DNA of 64,000 bases from positions 59,077-123,076 of the forward strand of contig NZ_JBHSHC010000033.1 of the NCBI RefSeq assembly GCF_042652925.1. The letters are read 5' to 3'. This DNA comes from Effusibacillus consociatus. GTDB taxonomy: Bacteria; Bacillota; Bacilli; Tumebacillales; Effusibacillaceae. Each line of letters starts with the position of its first letter. Positions within the stretch are counted from its first letter, which is position 1. Below the pieces are notes generated by a model that worked only from the letters and a program-made list of their open reading frames with translations, made no database searches and had not been told where the DNA came from. Positions 41,097 to 49,570 of the stretch are shown here, piece after piece. Position numbers and translations under genes: made by a program.

Positions 41097-42659
41097 ATGA
41101 AGCGGGCATTGATTAGTGTGTCGGACAAGACCGGTGTGGTAGATTTGGCAAGGGCGCTAGTTCGTCACAATGTAGAAATTGTATCCACTGGCGGCACGGC
41201 AAAGCTGCTGCAGCAAGAGGGAATTCCGGTGACCGGAATCTCCGACGTAACGGGATTTCCGGAAATCATGGACGGACGTGTGAAAACTCTTCATCCCAAT
41301 ATTCACGGGGGATTGTTGGCAGTCCGTGACAATGAGGAGCACATGAATGCGATCAACGAACTCGGCATCCGCCCGATCGATTTGGTTGTGGTGAATCTGT
41401 ATCCTTTTAAGGAAACGATTTTGAAGCCGGGCGTCACTCATGAAGAGGCAATCGAGAACATTGATATCGGTGGTCCTTCGATGCTTCGCGCAGCCGCCAA
41501 AAATTATCGCGATGTGGTTGTGTTGGTCGATGCAGGCGATTACGGCACTGTAATCGAGAGTTTGGACGCAGGACAACCGGTTTCGGAAGAAACACGTCTG
41601 GCGTTTGCGGCGAAAGTTTTCCGCCATACGGCAGCATACGATGCATTGGTAGCCCAATACATGACACGGCAGACAGGGGAAGAATTCCCCGTGACAATGA
41701 CTCTCACATACGAGAAGGCTCAGGATCTTCGATATGGGGAGAATCCTCATCAAAAAGCGGCTTTCTATCGGGAGCCGGCTGCAGGGGCAGATTCCATCTC
41801 CGGCGCGAAGCAGCTTCACGGGAAGGAATTGTCCTACAACAACATCAATGACGCCAACGCGGCGATCTCAATTCTCAAGGAATTCAAGGAACCTGCGGTG
41901 GTCGCTGTGAAACACACCAACCCGTGCGGAGTCGGCATCGCAGATACCATTTTTGGTGCATGGCAGAAAGCGTATGAGGCAGATCCGGTTTCCATTTTTG
42001 GCGGAATTATTGCCTTGAACCGGCCGGTTGATGCACAGACAGCCCAGGGAATGTCCGAATTGTTCCTGGAAATCATCCTCGCTCCGAAGTTTGAGGCAGA
42101 AGCGTTTGAGATTTTATCGAAGAAGAAGAATCTCCGGTTGTTGGAAATTGCGGTGGGCGAGTCAGACGATGAGACTAAGGGTGCGGCATCTGTGCTCGGC
42201 ACTCCCCGAACCACACTTAAAGTGGAAGGCGGTCTGCTGATTCAGGATTTGGATCTGAAGACCATTTCCGCCGGTGACCTGGAAGTTGTGACGGATCGCC
42301 GACCGACCGAGGACGAACTGAAGCAGCTTCTGTTCGCTTGGAAAGTGGTCAAGCATGTGAAGTCGAACGCGATCGTATTGGCAACCGGCAATCGTACGAT
42401 TGGAATCGGCGCGGGCCAAATGAACCGTGTCGGAGCAGCCAAAATCGCGATTGAACAAGCGGGTGACCTGGCAAAGGGAGCGGTACTTGCTTCGGACGCA
42501 TTCTTCCCGATGGGCGATACAGTCGAAGCGGCGGCGCAAGCGGGCATTGCAGCGATTATTCAGCCGGGTGGTTCGATCAAAGATGAAGAGTCGATTCAAG
42601 CGGCTAACCGTCAGGGTATCGCGATGGTGTTTACTGGGGTTCGCCACTTTAAACATTAA
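41097..42659 (+). CDS. purH: Bifunctional AICAR transformylase / IMP cyclohydrolase PurH
   Basis: This 520-residue enzyme performs the last two steps to IMP. The N-terminal MGS-like domain has ALISVSDKTGVVDLARAL, IVSTGGTAKLL and MDGRVKTLHPNIHGGLL. The C-terminal transformylase has RYGENPHQKAAFY, KHTNPCGVG and the Lys-His pair region, then ASDAFFPMGDTVE and RHFKH at the end. It needs 10-formyl-THF. Its leader holds hairpin element copy 3. The ATG follows GAGGGGGAT. Confidence 0.97.
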   Translation: MKRALISVSDKTGVVDLARALVRHNVEIVSTGGTAKLLQQEGIPVTGISDVTGFPEIMDGRVKTLHPNIHGGLLAVRDNEEHMNAINELGIRPIDLVVVNLYPFKETILKPGVTHEEAIENIDIGGPSMLRAAAKNYRDVVVLVDAGDYGTVIESLDAGQPVSEETRLAFAAKVFRHTAAYDALVAQYMTRQTGEEFPVTMTLTYEKAQDLRYGENPHQKAAFYREPAAGADSISGAKQLHGKELSYNNINDANAAISILKEFKEPAVVAVKHTNPCGVGIADTIFGAWQKAYEADPVSIFGGIIALNRPVDAQTAQGMSELFLEIILAPKFEAEAFEILSKKKNLRLLEIAVGESDDETKGAASVLGTPRTTLKVEGGLLIQDLDLKTISAGDLEVVTDRRPTEDELKQLLFAWKVVKHVKSNAIVLATGNRTIGIGAGQMNRVGAAKIAIEQAGDLAKGAVLASDAFFPMGDTVEAAAQAGIAAIIQPGGSIKDEESIQAANRQGIAMVFTGVRHFKH

Positions 42660-42876
42660 GAACTGCTGCACGACCGTGTCGAATTTTCCGATTCGACAAA
42701 GAGCGGAAATTGTTTACTCCATTTGACAAGTTAAACCAGGAAATTGCGATTATAATCGTAAATTGAATCTGAAATAGAGGTCAGATTTTATAGCGTTTTA
42801 CATTTGGAAAACAAGGACGGGGAGCAAGGCCCGTTCGAAAGGTAAGACCTGTCTGTCGAAAAAAGGGGGCGGAAAC
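42660..42876 (+). other. purH-purD intergenic stretch
   Basis: No gene is seen in these 217 bases. They contain a 12-base palindrome CGATTATAATCG (about 42747-42758). A small hairpin, AATCTGA (42766-42772) / TCAGATT (42781-42787), with a TTTAT tail could act as a weak attenuator or processing site. TTGACA (42724-42729) and TATAAT are 22 bases apart, too far for a normal promoter. purD is probably still part of the operon. Confidence 0.4.
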
Positions 42877-44142
42877 ATGAAGATTCTTGTAATCGGCGGC
42901 GGCGGACGTGAGCATGCGATTGTGTGGAAACTGGCGCAAAGCCCGCGCAAGCCAAAAATCTACTGCGCACCCGGGAATGCGGGGATTTCCGAATTGGCGG
43001 AATGTGTGCCGATTGCGGCAGATGCGGTGGAGCAGTTGGCCGATTTTGCAGAACGGGAAGGAATTGACCTGACTGTTGTCGGTCCGGAAGTTGCTCTTTC
43101 GGCTGGAGTTGTGGATGAGTTTGAGGCTCGCGGGCTTCGGGCTTTCGGCCCGCGCAGGGAAGCGGCATTGATTGAAGCCAGCAAGGCGTTTGCGAAAGAC
43201 CTGATGATGACACACGGAATTCCTACTGCCAAGTACCAAACGTTTACGGAACTGGAACCGGCGCTGCAATACATTCGTGAACAAGGTGCACCGATTGTCG
43301 TCAAAGCGGACGGACTGGCGGCGGGTAAAGGCGTGATTGTGGCACAAACCCTCTCGGAAGCGGAAGAAGCTGTTCGCTCGATCATGGAAGACAAAACGTT
43401 TGGAGAAGCGGGCAGTCGAGTCGTGATTGAAGAGTTTCTGACAGGAGAAGAGGCGACCGTATTAGCGTTTGTGGATGGATCGACAGTCAAGCTGATGGTT
43501 CCTTCGCAGGACCATAAGCCGGTCTTTGACGGAGACAAAGGTCCGAATACCGGTGGCATGGGGACTTACTCTCCCGTGCCGCGGGTGAAGGAAGATCTGC
43601 TGCATGAAATCGAGTCAACAATTGTTCGCCCGGTTGTGGAAGCGATGGCAGCGAAAGGAACACCGTACAAGGGAGTTCTTTATGCCGGATTGATGTTGAC
43701 GGAGCAAGGTCCGAAAGTGATCGAATACAATGCGCGTTTTGGTGATCCCGAGACGCAAGTGGTATTGCCCCTGCTGGAGAATGACCTGATTGACGTTGCA
43801 GAGGCGGTCATCGACGGGCGTTTGCAGGAGATTGAAATCTCCTGGAACAAGGGGGCTGCCGTCTGTGTCGTGCTTGCGGCAGAAGGCTACCCGGGTTCCT
43901 ACCGAAAAGGCGATGTGATCGAAGGACTGGATCGTTTGTCGGGCCAAGTGGTGGCATTTCATGCGGGGACCAACTCCGTGGATGGGAAATATGTGACCAA
44001 CGGCGGACGGGTACTCGGAGTTACAGGTTTCGGTTCCGACCTGAAATCTGCTAAGGAAAACGCGTACCGTGGTGTCGAAGCGATCCGGTTTGAAGGAATG
44101 CATTACCGGAAAGACATTTCGGATAAGGCGTTTCGGTCATAG
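42877..44142 (+). CDS. purD: Phosphoribosylamine-glycine ligase (GAR synthetase)
   Basis: This 421-residue ATP-grasp enzyme adds glycine to phosphoribosylamine. Motifs: MKILVIGGGGREHAIVWKLAQSP at the start, APGNAGI, VVKADGLAAGKGVIVA, IEEFLTGEEATVLAFVDG, HKPVFDGDKGPNTGGMG and EYNARFGDPETQ. It is the last gene of the order purEKBCSQLFMNHD, as in B. subtilis, and is followed by a bidirectional terminator shared with purT. Confidence 0.97.
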   Translation: MKILVIGGGGREHAIVWKLAQSPRKPKIYCAPGNAGISELAECVPIAADAVEQLADFAEREGIDLTVVGPEVALSAGVVDEFEARGLRAFGPRREAALIEASKAFAKDLMMTHGIPTAKYQTFTELEPALQYIREQGAPIVVKADGLAAGKGVIVAQTLSEAEEAVRSIMEDKTFGEAGSRVVIEEFLTGEEATVLAFVDGSTVKLMVPSQDHKPVFDGDKGPNTGGMGTYSPVPRVKEDLLHEIESTIVRPVVEAMAAKGTPYKGVLYAGLMLTEQGPKVIEYNARFGDPETQVVLPLLENDLIDVAEAVIDGRLQEIEISWNKGAAVCVVLAAEGYPGSYRKGDVIEGLDRLSGQVVAFHAGTNSVDGKYVTNGGRVLGVTGFGSDLKSAKENAYRGVEAIRFEGMHYRKDISDKAFRS

Positions 44143-44160
44143 GAAACAGCACTTTTAATA

Positions 44161-44198
44161 AAGAAAACCCCTTGCCACTCTGGTCAAGGGGTTTTCTT
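44161..44198. terminator. Bidirectional terminator between purD and purT
   Basis: The perfect 14-bp stem AAGAAAACCCCTTG (44161-44174) / CAAGGGGTTTTCTT (44185-44198) has A-rich and T-rich ends on both sides, so it can end transcripts from either strand. Confidence 0.92.
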
Positions 44199-44200
44199 CG

Positions 44201-45382
44201 TCATTGATTGTAAGAGATTTTCAAATGAGAGGCGGCTTGTTTTGCCCGTTCCCTTGCAACCTCAATGGAAGGTCCTGCACTGAGGGCTACCGCCATCCGG
44301 CGGCCCACTTTTGTTTCCGGCTTGCCAAAAATGCGAACCTGGGTATTTGGAACCGACAAAGCATCTTCAATTCCGTCGATTTGATACTCCTTCTGTTCTT
44401 CCCAAGCTTTCAATGTATGACTGGCGCCCGGTGAAAGCAATGTGACACCTGGAATCGGGAATCCGAGAATCGCCCGAACATGCAGGGCAAATTCGGAGAG
44501 ATCCTGCGTAACCAGTGTCACCAACCCTGTATCGTGGGGGCGGGGCGACACTTCACTAAAGTAGATTTTGTCAGGTGCCACAAACAGCTCAACGCCAAAG
44601 ATTCCGTATCCGCCAAGTGCATCCGTTACCGTCCTGGCAATGTGCTGGGCTTCCTTAATCTGCTCGACAGTCATAAAATGGGGCTGCCAGGAATCGATGT
44701 AATCGCCGTCTTTTTGAATGTGGCCAATCGGTTCGCAGTAGGTTGTCCCAGAAACGGAACGGACCGTCAGCAGCGTGATCTCCGAATCAAAATGGATAAA
44801 CTCCTCTACAATCACCCGAGCGTTTTTTGCTCGACCGCCTTCCATCGCATAATTCCAGGAGGACTCCACATCGTCCAGGGAACGGCAGATGCTTTGCCCC
44901 TTGCCGGACGAACTCATGACCGGCTTGATCACACAGGGCGTACCGATTTTTTGAACCGCTTGCCTTAATTCTTCAAGGCTGTTTGCAAACTCATAACGGG
45001 CGGTGGGAAGCTGCAGGGTCTCCGCAGCCAGCCGTCGAATGCCTTCACGGTCCATTGTCAGACGGGTGGCAGTTGCGGTGGGCACCACACGATATCCTTC
45101 CTGCTCCAATTCAACCAGAGTGGGTGTGTGAATCGCTTCGATCTCAGGGACGATCAGATCCGGTTGTTCCTGTTGGATCAGTGAACGCAGCTGATCAGGA
45201 TCGAGCATATCCATCACATGAGAACGGTGGGCAACCTGCATGGCAGGTGCGTTCGCATACCGGTCGACTGCGATCATTTCCACTCCAAGACGTTGGGCTT
45301 CAATGGCAACTTCCTTTCCGAGCTCTCCTGATCCGAGCAGCATCACCTTTTTTGCGTGTTTTGAGAGAGGTGCTCCGTACAT
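44201..45382 (-). CDS. purT: Formate-dependent GAR transformylase PurT
   Basis: This 393-residue ATP-grasp enzyme formylates GAR with formate and ATP, bypassing folate. The start (MYGAPLSKHAKKVMLLGSG at ATG 45382, behind GGGGG) leads into KVMLLGSGELGKEVAIEAQRLG and VAHRSHVMDMLD. It also has IKPVMSSSGKGQS, EEFIHFDSEITLLTVR and FFVAPDKIYFSEVSPRPHDTG-like motifs (here VELFVAPDKIYFSEVSPRP). The frame extends to 45511 but that would cross the ZTP riboswitch. It lies alone, convergent with purD and divergent from thiC. Confidence 0.95.
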   Translation of the reverse strand: MYGAPLSKHAKKVMLLGSGELGKEVAIEAQRLGVEMIAVDRYANAPAMQVAHRSHVMDMLDPDQLRSLIQQEQPDLIVPEIEAIHTPTLVELEQEGYRVVPTATATRLTMDREGIRRLAAETLQLPTARYEFANSLEELRQAVQKIGTPCVIKPVMSSSGKGQSICRSLDDVESSWNYAMEGGRAKNARVIVEEFIHFDSEITLLTVRSVSGTTYCEPIGHIQKDGDYIDSWQPHFMTVEQIKEAQHIARTVTDALGGYGIFGVELFVAPDKIYFSEVSPRPHDTGLVTLVTQDLSEFALHVRAILGFPIPGVTLLSPGASHTLKAWEEQKEYQIDGIEDALSVPNTQVRIFGKPETKVGRRMAVALSAGPSIEVARERAKQAASHLKISYNQ

Positions 45383-45430
45383 CTTAAAACCCCCTTGATT
45401 TGTAAAATAAGGTTTTACATCTGCGGCAAC

Positions 45431-45535
45431 AAAAAGCCGCCTGGGTTCCCGATAAAAGGGTGCCCAGGCGGCCGGCTTCTGAAACAATCGCATTCCCTTG
45501 TGGTGCTCCACAATATCCGCCAGTCATGCGATTGG
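45431..45535 (-). ncRNA. ZTP (pfl) riboswitch with terminator, purT leader
   Basis: Read on the minus strand, the pfl elements occur in order: GACTGGCGG, GTGGAGCACCAC, GGGAATGCGATT (paired with AATCGCAT upstream), and the 3' block CCGCCTGGGCA (45471-45461). The same 3' block forms one arm of a terminator: GCCGCCTGGG (complement of 45472-45463) with CCCAGGCGGC (45445-45436), then T5 (45435-45431). ZTP/ZMP binding to this class prevents the terminator, so purT should turn on when 10-formyl-THF is short. Confidence 0.93.
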
Positions 45536-45556
45536 TACAAGTTCTGTTTTGAGTTA

Positions 45557-45585
45557 AGCATAGCACTCTATCGGGTAAGGATCAA
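45557..45585 (-). promoter_or_regulatory. purT promoter
   Basis: On the minus strand TTGATC (45585-45580), 17 bases, and TATGCT (45562-45557) lie just upstream of the ZTP aptamer. Confidence 0.6.
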
Positions 45586-45613
45586 GCATGTAAAATGATA
45601 TGTAAAATGATAC

Positions 45614-45641
45614 TTGTCAACTCCACTGCTTATGGTATAGT
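45614..45641 (+). promoter_or_regulatory. thiC promoter
   Basis: TTGTCA (45614-45619), 16 bases, and TATAGT (45636-45641) lie about 28 bases before the TPP aptamer. This promoter is back to back with that of purT. Confidence 0.65.
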
Positions 45642-45668
45642 TAATACATAAGAACCGAAAAAGTTTTG

Positions 45669-45853
45669 CTACTAGGGGTGCCCATGAGCTTGGGCTGAGA
45701 GAGAGACGCTTTGAAGTTTCTCGACCCTCAGGACCTGATCTGGATCATACCAGCGTAGGAAAGTAGTTGGCATACATACTTTTGTGGATGAAGCTTACCC
45801 TGCGAATCTGCCGTATGTTTGACCGGATCCTTTTCTGCGGGATCCGGTTTTTT
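45669..45853 (+). ncRNA. TPP riboswitch (THI element) with terminator, thiC leader
   Basis: The aptamer spans about 45669-45768. It shows the thi-box blocks GGGGTGCCC, GGGCTGAGAG (CUGAGA core), ACCCTCAGGACCTGATCTGG, and ATACCAGCGTAGGAAAG. The terminator stem ACCGGATCC (45822-45830) / GGATCCGGT (45840-45848) with T6 follows. TPP binding is expected to favour termination and lower thiC expression. Confidence 0.96.
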
Positions 45854-45933
45854 AGTGCCCAATTTTCGTTTATGCTGGAATATCCGATCCTGTCCAACGG
45901 ACTTTTTCCAATAAGAATAGGGAGGTAGGAATA

Positions 45934-47715
45934 GTGTCTCACATCATTCAAAACAGTCCGAACATCGATTTGAAGTCAGCTTTTCCAGGAAGTCGCAAAG
46001 TCTATGTGGAAGGTTCCCGGCCCGATTTGAAGGTGCCAATGCGGGAAATCCAGCTTCACCCTTCATCAACGCCGGCAGGTGAAGTCGAAAATGAGCCTGT
46101 GCGTGTCTATGACACGAGCGGTCCGTATACAGATCCGGACTACACCGTCGATATCCGAAAAGGAATCCCGGCGATCCGCCGTAACTGGATTCTGGAACGG
46201 GGAGATGTAGAGGAATATGAAGGCCGTGAAGTAAAACCTGAGGACAACGGATACCGGTCGGATGATCCGCTTGCCAACCGTGAGGTTTTTCCGGGTCTGC
46301 AACGGCGTCCATTACGTGCAAAGCCAGGGAAGAATGTGACACAAATGCATTATGCAAAGAAAGGAATCATCACTCCCGAGATGGAGTTTATCGCGATCCG
46401 GGAAGGACTCTCTCCGGAGTTTGTCCGCGATGAGGTAGCCCGCGGGCGCGCGATTATCCCTTCTAATATTAACCACCCTGAAAGTGAACCGATGATTATA
46501 GGCCGGAACTTTCATGTGAAAATCAATGCGAATATCGGGAACTCAGCTGTCACTTCCTCCATTGATGAAGAAGTGGAGAAAATGACTTGGGCGACCCGTT
46601 GGGGTGCCGACACCATCATGGACCTGTCGACGGGTAAGAACATCCACACCACCCGTGAATGGATTATTCGGAATTCTCCGGTGCCTGTGGGAACGGTTCC
46701 TATCTATCAAGCACTTGAAAAAGTAAACGGAGTCGTGGAAGACCTCAGCTGGGAGATCTATCGTGATACATTGATCGAACAAGCGGAACAGGGTGTCGAT
46801 TACTTTACCATTCATGCGGGTGTTCTGCTGCGTTACGTACCGTTAACCGCGAAGCGTGTAACCGGTATCGTGTCCCGCGGCGGATCGATTATGGCCGCAT
46901 GGTGCCTGGCGCACCATAAAGAGAACTTCCTGTATACTCACTTCGAAGAAATTTGCGAAATCATGAAAGCGTATGATGTTGCCTTCTCACTGGGTGACGG
47001 ATTGCGTCCGGGTTCCATTGCCGATGCGAACGACGAAGCCCAATTTGCTGAACTGAAAACGCTCGGCGAACTGACCGAAATCGCTTGGAAACACGATGTA
47101 CAGGTGATGATTGAAGGACCGGGACATGTCCCGATGCATAAGATCAAAGAAAATATGGACCTGCAGCTGGAAATCTGCCATGAAGCGCCTTTCTATACAT
47201 TAGGACCTTTAACAACCGACATCGCTCCGGCTTACGATCACATTACGTCAGCTATCGGTGCGGCGATGATTGGTTGGTACGGTACGGCTATGTTGTGCTA
47301 CGTTACACCGAAGGAACACCTTGGACTTCCGAACAAGAATGACGTTCGCGAAGGGGTAATTGCCTACAAAATTGCCGCTCACGCAGCCGATCTGGCGAAA
47401 GGGCATCCAAATGCGCAAAAACGGGACGACGCGCTTTCGAAAGCACGCTTTGAATTCCGCTGGCGTGACCAATTCAACCTGTCCCTTGATCCGGAACGGG
47501 CAATGGAATACCATGACGAAACCCTCCCGGCCGAAGGTGCCAAGACAGCTCACTTCTGCTCGATGTGCGGTCCGAAGTTCTGCAGCATGCGGATCACCCA
47601 GGATATTCGCGAATATGCCGAAACGAAAGGAATCGAGCTGGAAATTGCAATCGATGAAGGCATGGAGGAGAAAGCAAAAGAATTCCGTGAGGCAGGCGGA
47701 CAGATTTACAAATAG
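45934..47715 (+). CDS. thiC: Phosphomethylpyrimidine synthase ThiC
   Basis: This 593-residue radical-SAM enzyme rearranges AIR into HMP-P for thiamine. The C-terminal cluster motif CSMCGPKFCSM (C-x2-C-x4-C) is intact near residue 545. The barrel core shows NANIGNSAVTSSIDEEVEKM, DTIMDLSTGKNIHTTREWI, SRGGSIMAAWCLAHHKENF, EGPGHVPMHKI and LGPLTTDIAPAYDHITSAIG. The GTG start follows GGGAGGTAGG. It is controlled by the TPP riboswitch and shares its AIR substrate with PurK. Confidence 0.97.
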   Translation: MSHIIQNSPNIDLKSAFPGSRKVYVEGSRPDLKVPMREIQLHPSSTPAGEVENEPVRVYDTSGPYTDPDYTVDIRKGIPAIRRNWILERGDVEEYEGREVKPEDNGYRSDDPLANREVFPGLQRRPLRAKPGKNVTQMHYAKKGIITPEMEFIAIREGLSPEFVRDEVARGRAIIPSNINHPESEPMIIGRNFHVKINANIGNSAVTSSIDEEVEKMTWATRWGADTIMDLSTGKNIHTTREWIIRNSPVPVGTVPIYQALEKVNGVVEDLSWEIYRDTLIEQAEQGVDYFTIHAGVLLRYVPLTAKRVTGIVSRGGSIMAAWCLAHHKENFLYTHFEEICEIMKAYDVAFSLGDGLRPGSIADANDEAQFAELKTLGELTEIAWKHDVQVMIEGPGHVPMHKIKENMDLQLEICHEAPFYTLGPLTTDIAPAYDHITSAIGAAMIGWYGTAMLCYVTPKEHLGLPNKNDVREGVIAYKIAAHAADLAKGHPNAQKRDDALSKARFEFRWRDQFNLSLDPERAMEYHDETLPAEGAKTAHFCSMCGPKFCSMRITQDIREYAETKGIELEIAIDEGMEEKAKEFREAGGQIYK

Positions 47716-47744
47716 AAAACCGGATTGGGCTAGGAGGCACATGC

Positions 47745-47915
47745 ATGAAACGGGTGCAGGAGATCGAGCATGAAATCACTGAGATTTCCCAGCGGCTTCA
47801 AAAATTGAAGCTTGAATTGGAACAGATCCGAAAAACATGCGCTCATGATTTTGTCGAAAATCAATATACCCAGACATGTGTCAAATGCAATCTGACCGAA
47901 TCGCTTTATTATTGA
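47745..47915 (+). CDS. 56-residue coiled-coil/zinc-finger-like microprotein
   Basis: A short gene behind TAGGAGG (47731-47737) with ATG 47745. It begins MKRVQEIEHEITEISQRLQK, a short coiled coil, and its second half carries CAHDF...QTCVKCNLTESLYY (C-x-H and C-x2-C), a pattern that could bind one zinc ion. It sits 29 bases after thiC, before any terminator, so it probably shares the thiC transcript. I recognise no family and assign no function. Confidence 0.68.
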   Translation: MKRVQEIEHEITEISQRLQKLKLELEQIRKTCAHDFVENQYTQTCVKCNLTESLYY

Positions 47916-47943
47916 AATTGGTTGTTGCAAAGCTTTAATTCGA

Positions 47944-47985
47944 GAACCCCTTGTCAGAAAGGTGATTTCTGACAAGGGGTTCTTA
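47944..47985 (+). terminator. Strong hairpin terminator after the thiC transcript
   Basis: A long near-perfect stem, GAACCCCTTGTCAGAAA (47944-47960) / TTTCTGACAAGGGGTTC, ends in CTTAATG. The T-run is weak, but the stem is very stable. Confidence 0.7.
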
Positions 47986-48072
47986 ATGCGCAAGTTGTAA
48001 CCTTTTCCGGGACCAGTCTAATTAACACAAGATAAAGTGATGAAGATGAGATTTTTTGAGAGCGGAGATGAG

Positions 48073-48102
48073 CTGTCACGTTCTACATCATCCCGCTATA
48101 AT
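48073..48102 (+). promoter_or_regulatory. Promoter of a candidate small RNA
   Basis: CTGTCA (48073-48078), 18 bases, and a perfect TATAAT (48097-48102). No open frame with a ribosome site follows before the terminator at 48161-48183. Confidence 0.55.
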
Positions 48103-48108
48103 CTGAGA

Positions 48109-48183
48109 ACGGTTTTAGAGATAAGGCTTCCTCCAAGCGCGGTTCGGATTCGTACGACGGGGCTTCGATCGGAGCCTTTTTTT
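48109..48183 (+). ncRNA. Candidate small RNA of about 75 nt, unknown class
   Basis: A predicted transcript starts 6-7 bases after the TATAAT and ends at a clear terminator: GGCTTC (48161-48166) / GGAGCC (48171-48176) with a GATC loop, then T7. The body contains AAGGCTTC and other GC-rich segments that could pair alternatively with the terminator arm. No riboswitch, 6S, tmRNA or tRNA motif was recognised. It may be a free sRNA or a leader of the Fur-box operon 140 bases downstream. Confidence 0.5.
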
Positions 48184-48213
48184 ATTTGATAAATCAAACT
48201 TGAAAAATTTCTC

Positions 48214-48243
48214 TTTACAGACTTGGCAGGTTCGTTGTATTCT
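48214..48243 (+). promoter_or_regulatory. Promoter of the FTR1 operon
   Basis: TTTACA (48214-48219), 18 bases, and TATTCT (48238-48243). The Fur box lies 12 bases downstream. Confidence 0.5.
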
Positions 48244-48254
48244 ATCGATGGAAG

Positions 48255-48269
48255 TGATAATCATTATCA
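48255..48269 (+). promoter_or_regulatory. Fur box
   Basis: TGATAATCATTATCA is a perfect 7-1-7 inverted repeat matching the core Fur operator (consensus GATAATGATAATCATTATC). It lies where the transcript of the following operon should begin, so iron-replete Fur would repress the genes from 48321 to 55146. Confidence 0.9.
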
Positions 48270-48320
48270 ATAGGATCAAATCCATTACAAACTATCTACA
48301 TATTCAGGGGGAAAAACATT

Positions 48321-49481
48321 ATGTCGTACAAAAAATGGGCAATTGCAGTACTTGCATCTTCACTCGTTTTGACAGCTTGCGGTTCGAAGGAAACGGCAAA
48401 ACCGGCCGAACAGCCAAAGCAGGAAGCACCGAAGCAGGACGCACAAAAAGCAGCTCCTGCGGAACGAGTCAAAGCCTATAAGGATATGGTCGAAGAGCTG
48501 GGGAAGGGCAAGGACGGCGGCAAGGTTGATTTTGAGAAAGTAGAAAAGCTCTATAACGAACAATTCAAGAAGCTGGTTCAAGATCGCGACAGTGAGTACA
48601 GCGAGAAGCTGGATCAGGAAATCTCCAGCGCGATCAAAGCTGGCAAAGAAGGTTCGCTGAAGTCTGACATCGTGAAGCAAGTGGTGGATAAACTTGGACA
48701 AAAAGTGTTCTTCTTGACTCTTCGTCACAACTTTAAAGCGGTTGAAGACAACATTGCCGACAAAGAAAAGGCAAAGGCAGAATTGGATCAGGCGAAAGCG
48801 TATTACAATGGTGTCTTGAAATCGACCGTTGAAAAGCGTGACACTGCATACCAGACCCAAATGGTAACTGCAATTGATGGCGCTCTGAAGGATATGGATG
48901 CGGCAATTGAGGGAGGCAAGAAGCTTGATTTCTCCCTTGCTAAGCAAGTAGTGGATAAGACTTTGATGAAGACCTTCTATCTGGCAGCAGGCGCGGCACA
49001 GGGATACGCTTACAAAGTTGAAAAAGCGGTCGCAGAAGGCAAAGATCCGAAAACTGAGCAGGCGGAAGGCTGGGCATTCTATCAATCCCTGCACGCATAT
49101 CTTGTAAAATCCGCTAAGGAAGATGCGGAATTCATCCAAAACAAATTTGATCTGAAGACCTCGACAAAAGACATCAAGGCTGACGAAATCAATAAAGCTT
49201 TTGTCCGTGGGTTTGCTAAGGTTGCCAAGAGTGAATACAAAGAATCATTCGAGAACTTCGGTAAGGACAAAGGCGCAATCACCGCACTCGAAGGCGCTCT
49301 GTTCATCAACGTGATCGAAGCTGATGCCAAGAAAATTCTCGGCGAAGCTCAAACCAAGACCCTCGTGGAAAAGGCGAACGAACTGCTGAAAGCGGCGAAA
49401 GCGAACGACAAGGCGAAGGCGGACGCTCTCTTTAAAGAGATCGAACCTTCTCTGGATAAACTGGCCAAAGCAGGAAAATAG
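48321..49481 (+). CDS. Iron-regulated helical lipoprotein of unknown function
   Basis: This 386-residue exported lipoprotein has a signal peptide ending in lipobox VLTAC (Cys20), then a Lys/Glu/Pro/Gln-rich linker (residues 21-50). The rest is almost entirely helical, with two similar stretches (KQVVDKLGQKVFFLTLRHNF about residue 117 and KQVVDKTLMKTFYLAAGAAQ about residue 210), suggesting an internal duplication. No imelysin HxxE or EfeO signature is clear. It follows a Fur box and lies in the same run of genes as the FTR1 permease, so it is plausibly an iron-binding or delivery component. That role is inference. Confidence 0.8.
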   Translation: MSYKKWAIAVLASSLVLTACGSKETAKPAEQPKQEAPKQDAQKAAPAERVKAYKDMVEELGKGKDGGKVDFEKVEKLYNEQFKKLVQDRDSEYSEKLDQEISSAIKAGKEGSLKSDIVKQVVDKLGQKVFFLTLRHNFKAVEDNIADKEKAKAELDQAKAYYNGVLKSTVEKRDTAYQTQMVTAIDGALKDMDAAIEGGKKLDFSLAKQVVDKTLMKTFYLAAGAAQGYAYKVEKAVAEGKDPKTEQAEGWAFYQSLHAYLVKSAKEDAEFIQNKFDLKTSTKDIKADEINKAFVRGFAKVAKSEYKESFENFGKDKGAITALEGALFINVIEADAKKILGEAQTKTLVEKANELLKAAKANDKAKADALFKEIEPSLDKLAKAGK

Positions 49482-49570
49482 CAGTGACGAAAGGGTATCC
49501 GGAACATCCGTGTACCCGCTTTGTGCAAATATGGGAAATCCATCAATTGGCCTTGGGCAGGGGGGCACGT

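Noticed and set aside
42724..42758. A promoter for purD (TTGACA ... TATAAT)
   Set aside because: The spacing is 22 bases, outside the normal 16-18 range.
45395..45598. Small frames between purT and thiC
   Set aside because: They overlap the ZTP riboswitch and its promoter and have no ribosome site.
48109..48183. A tRNA-like GGTTCGGATTC segment
   Set aside because: No acceptor stem, anticodon arm or D arm can be formed around it.
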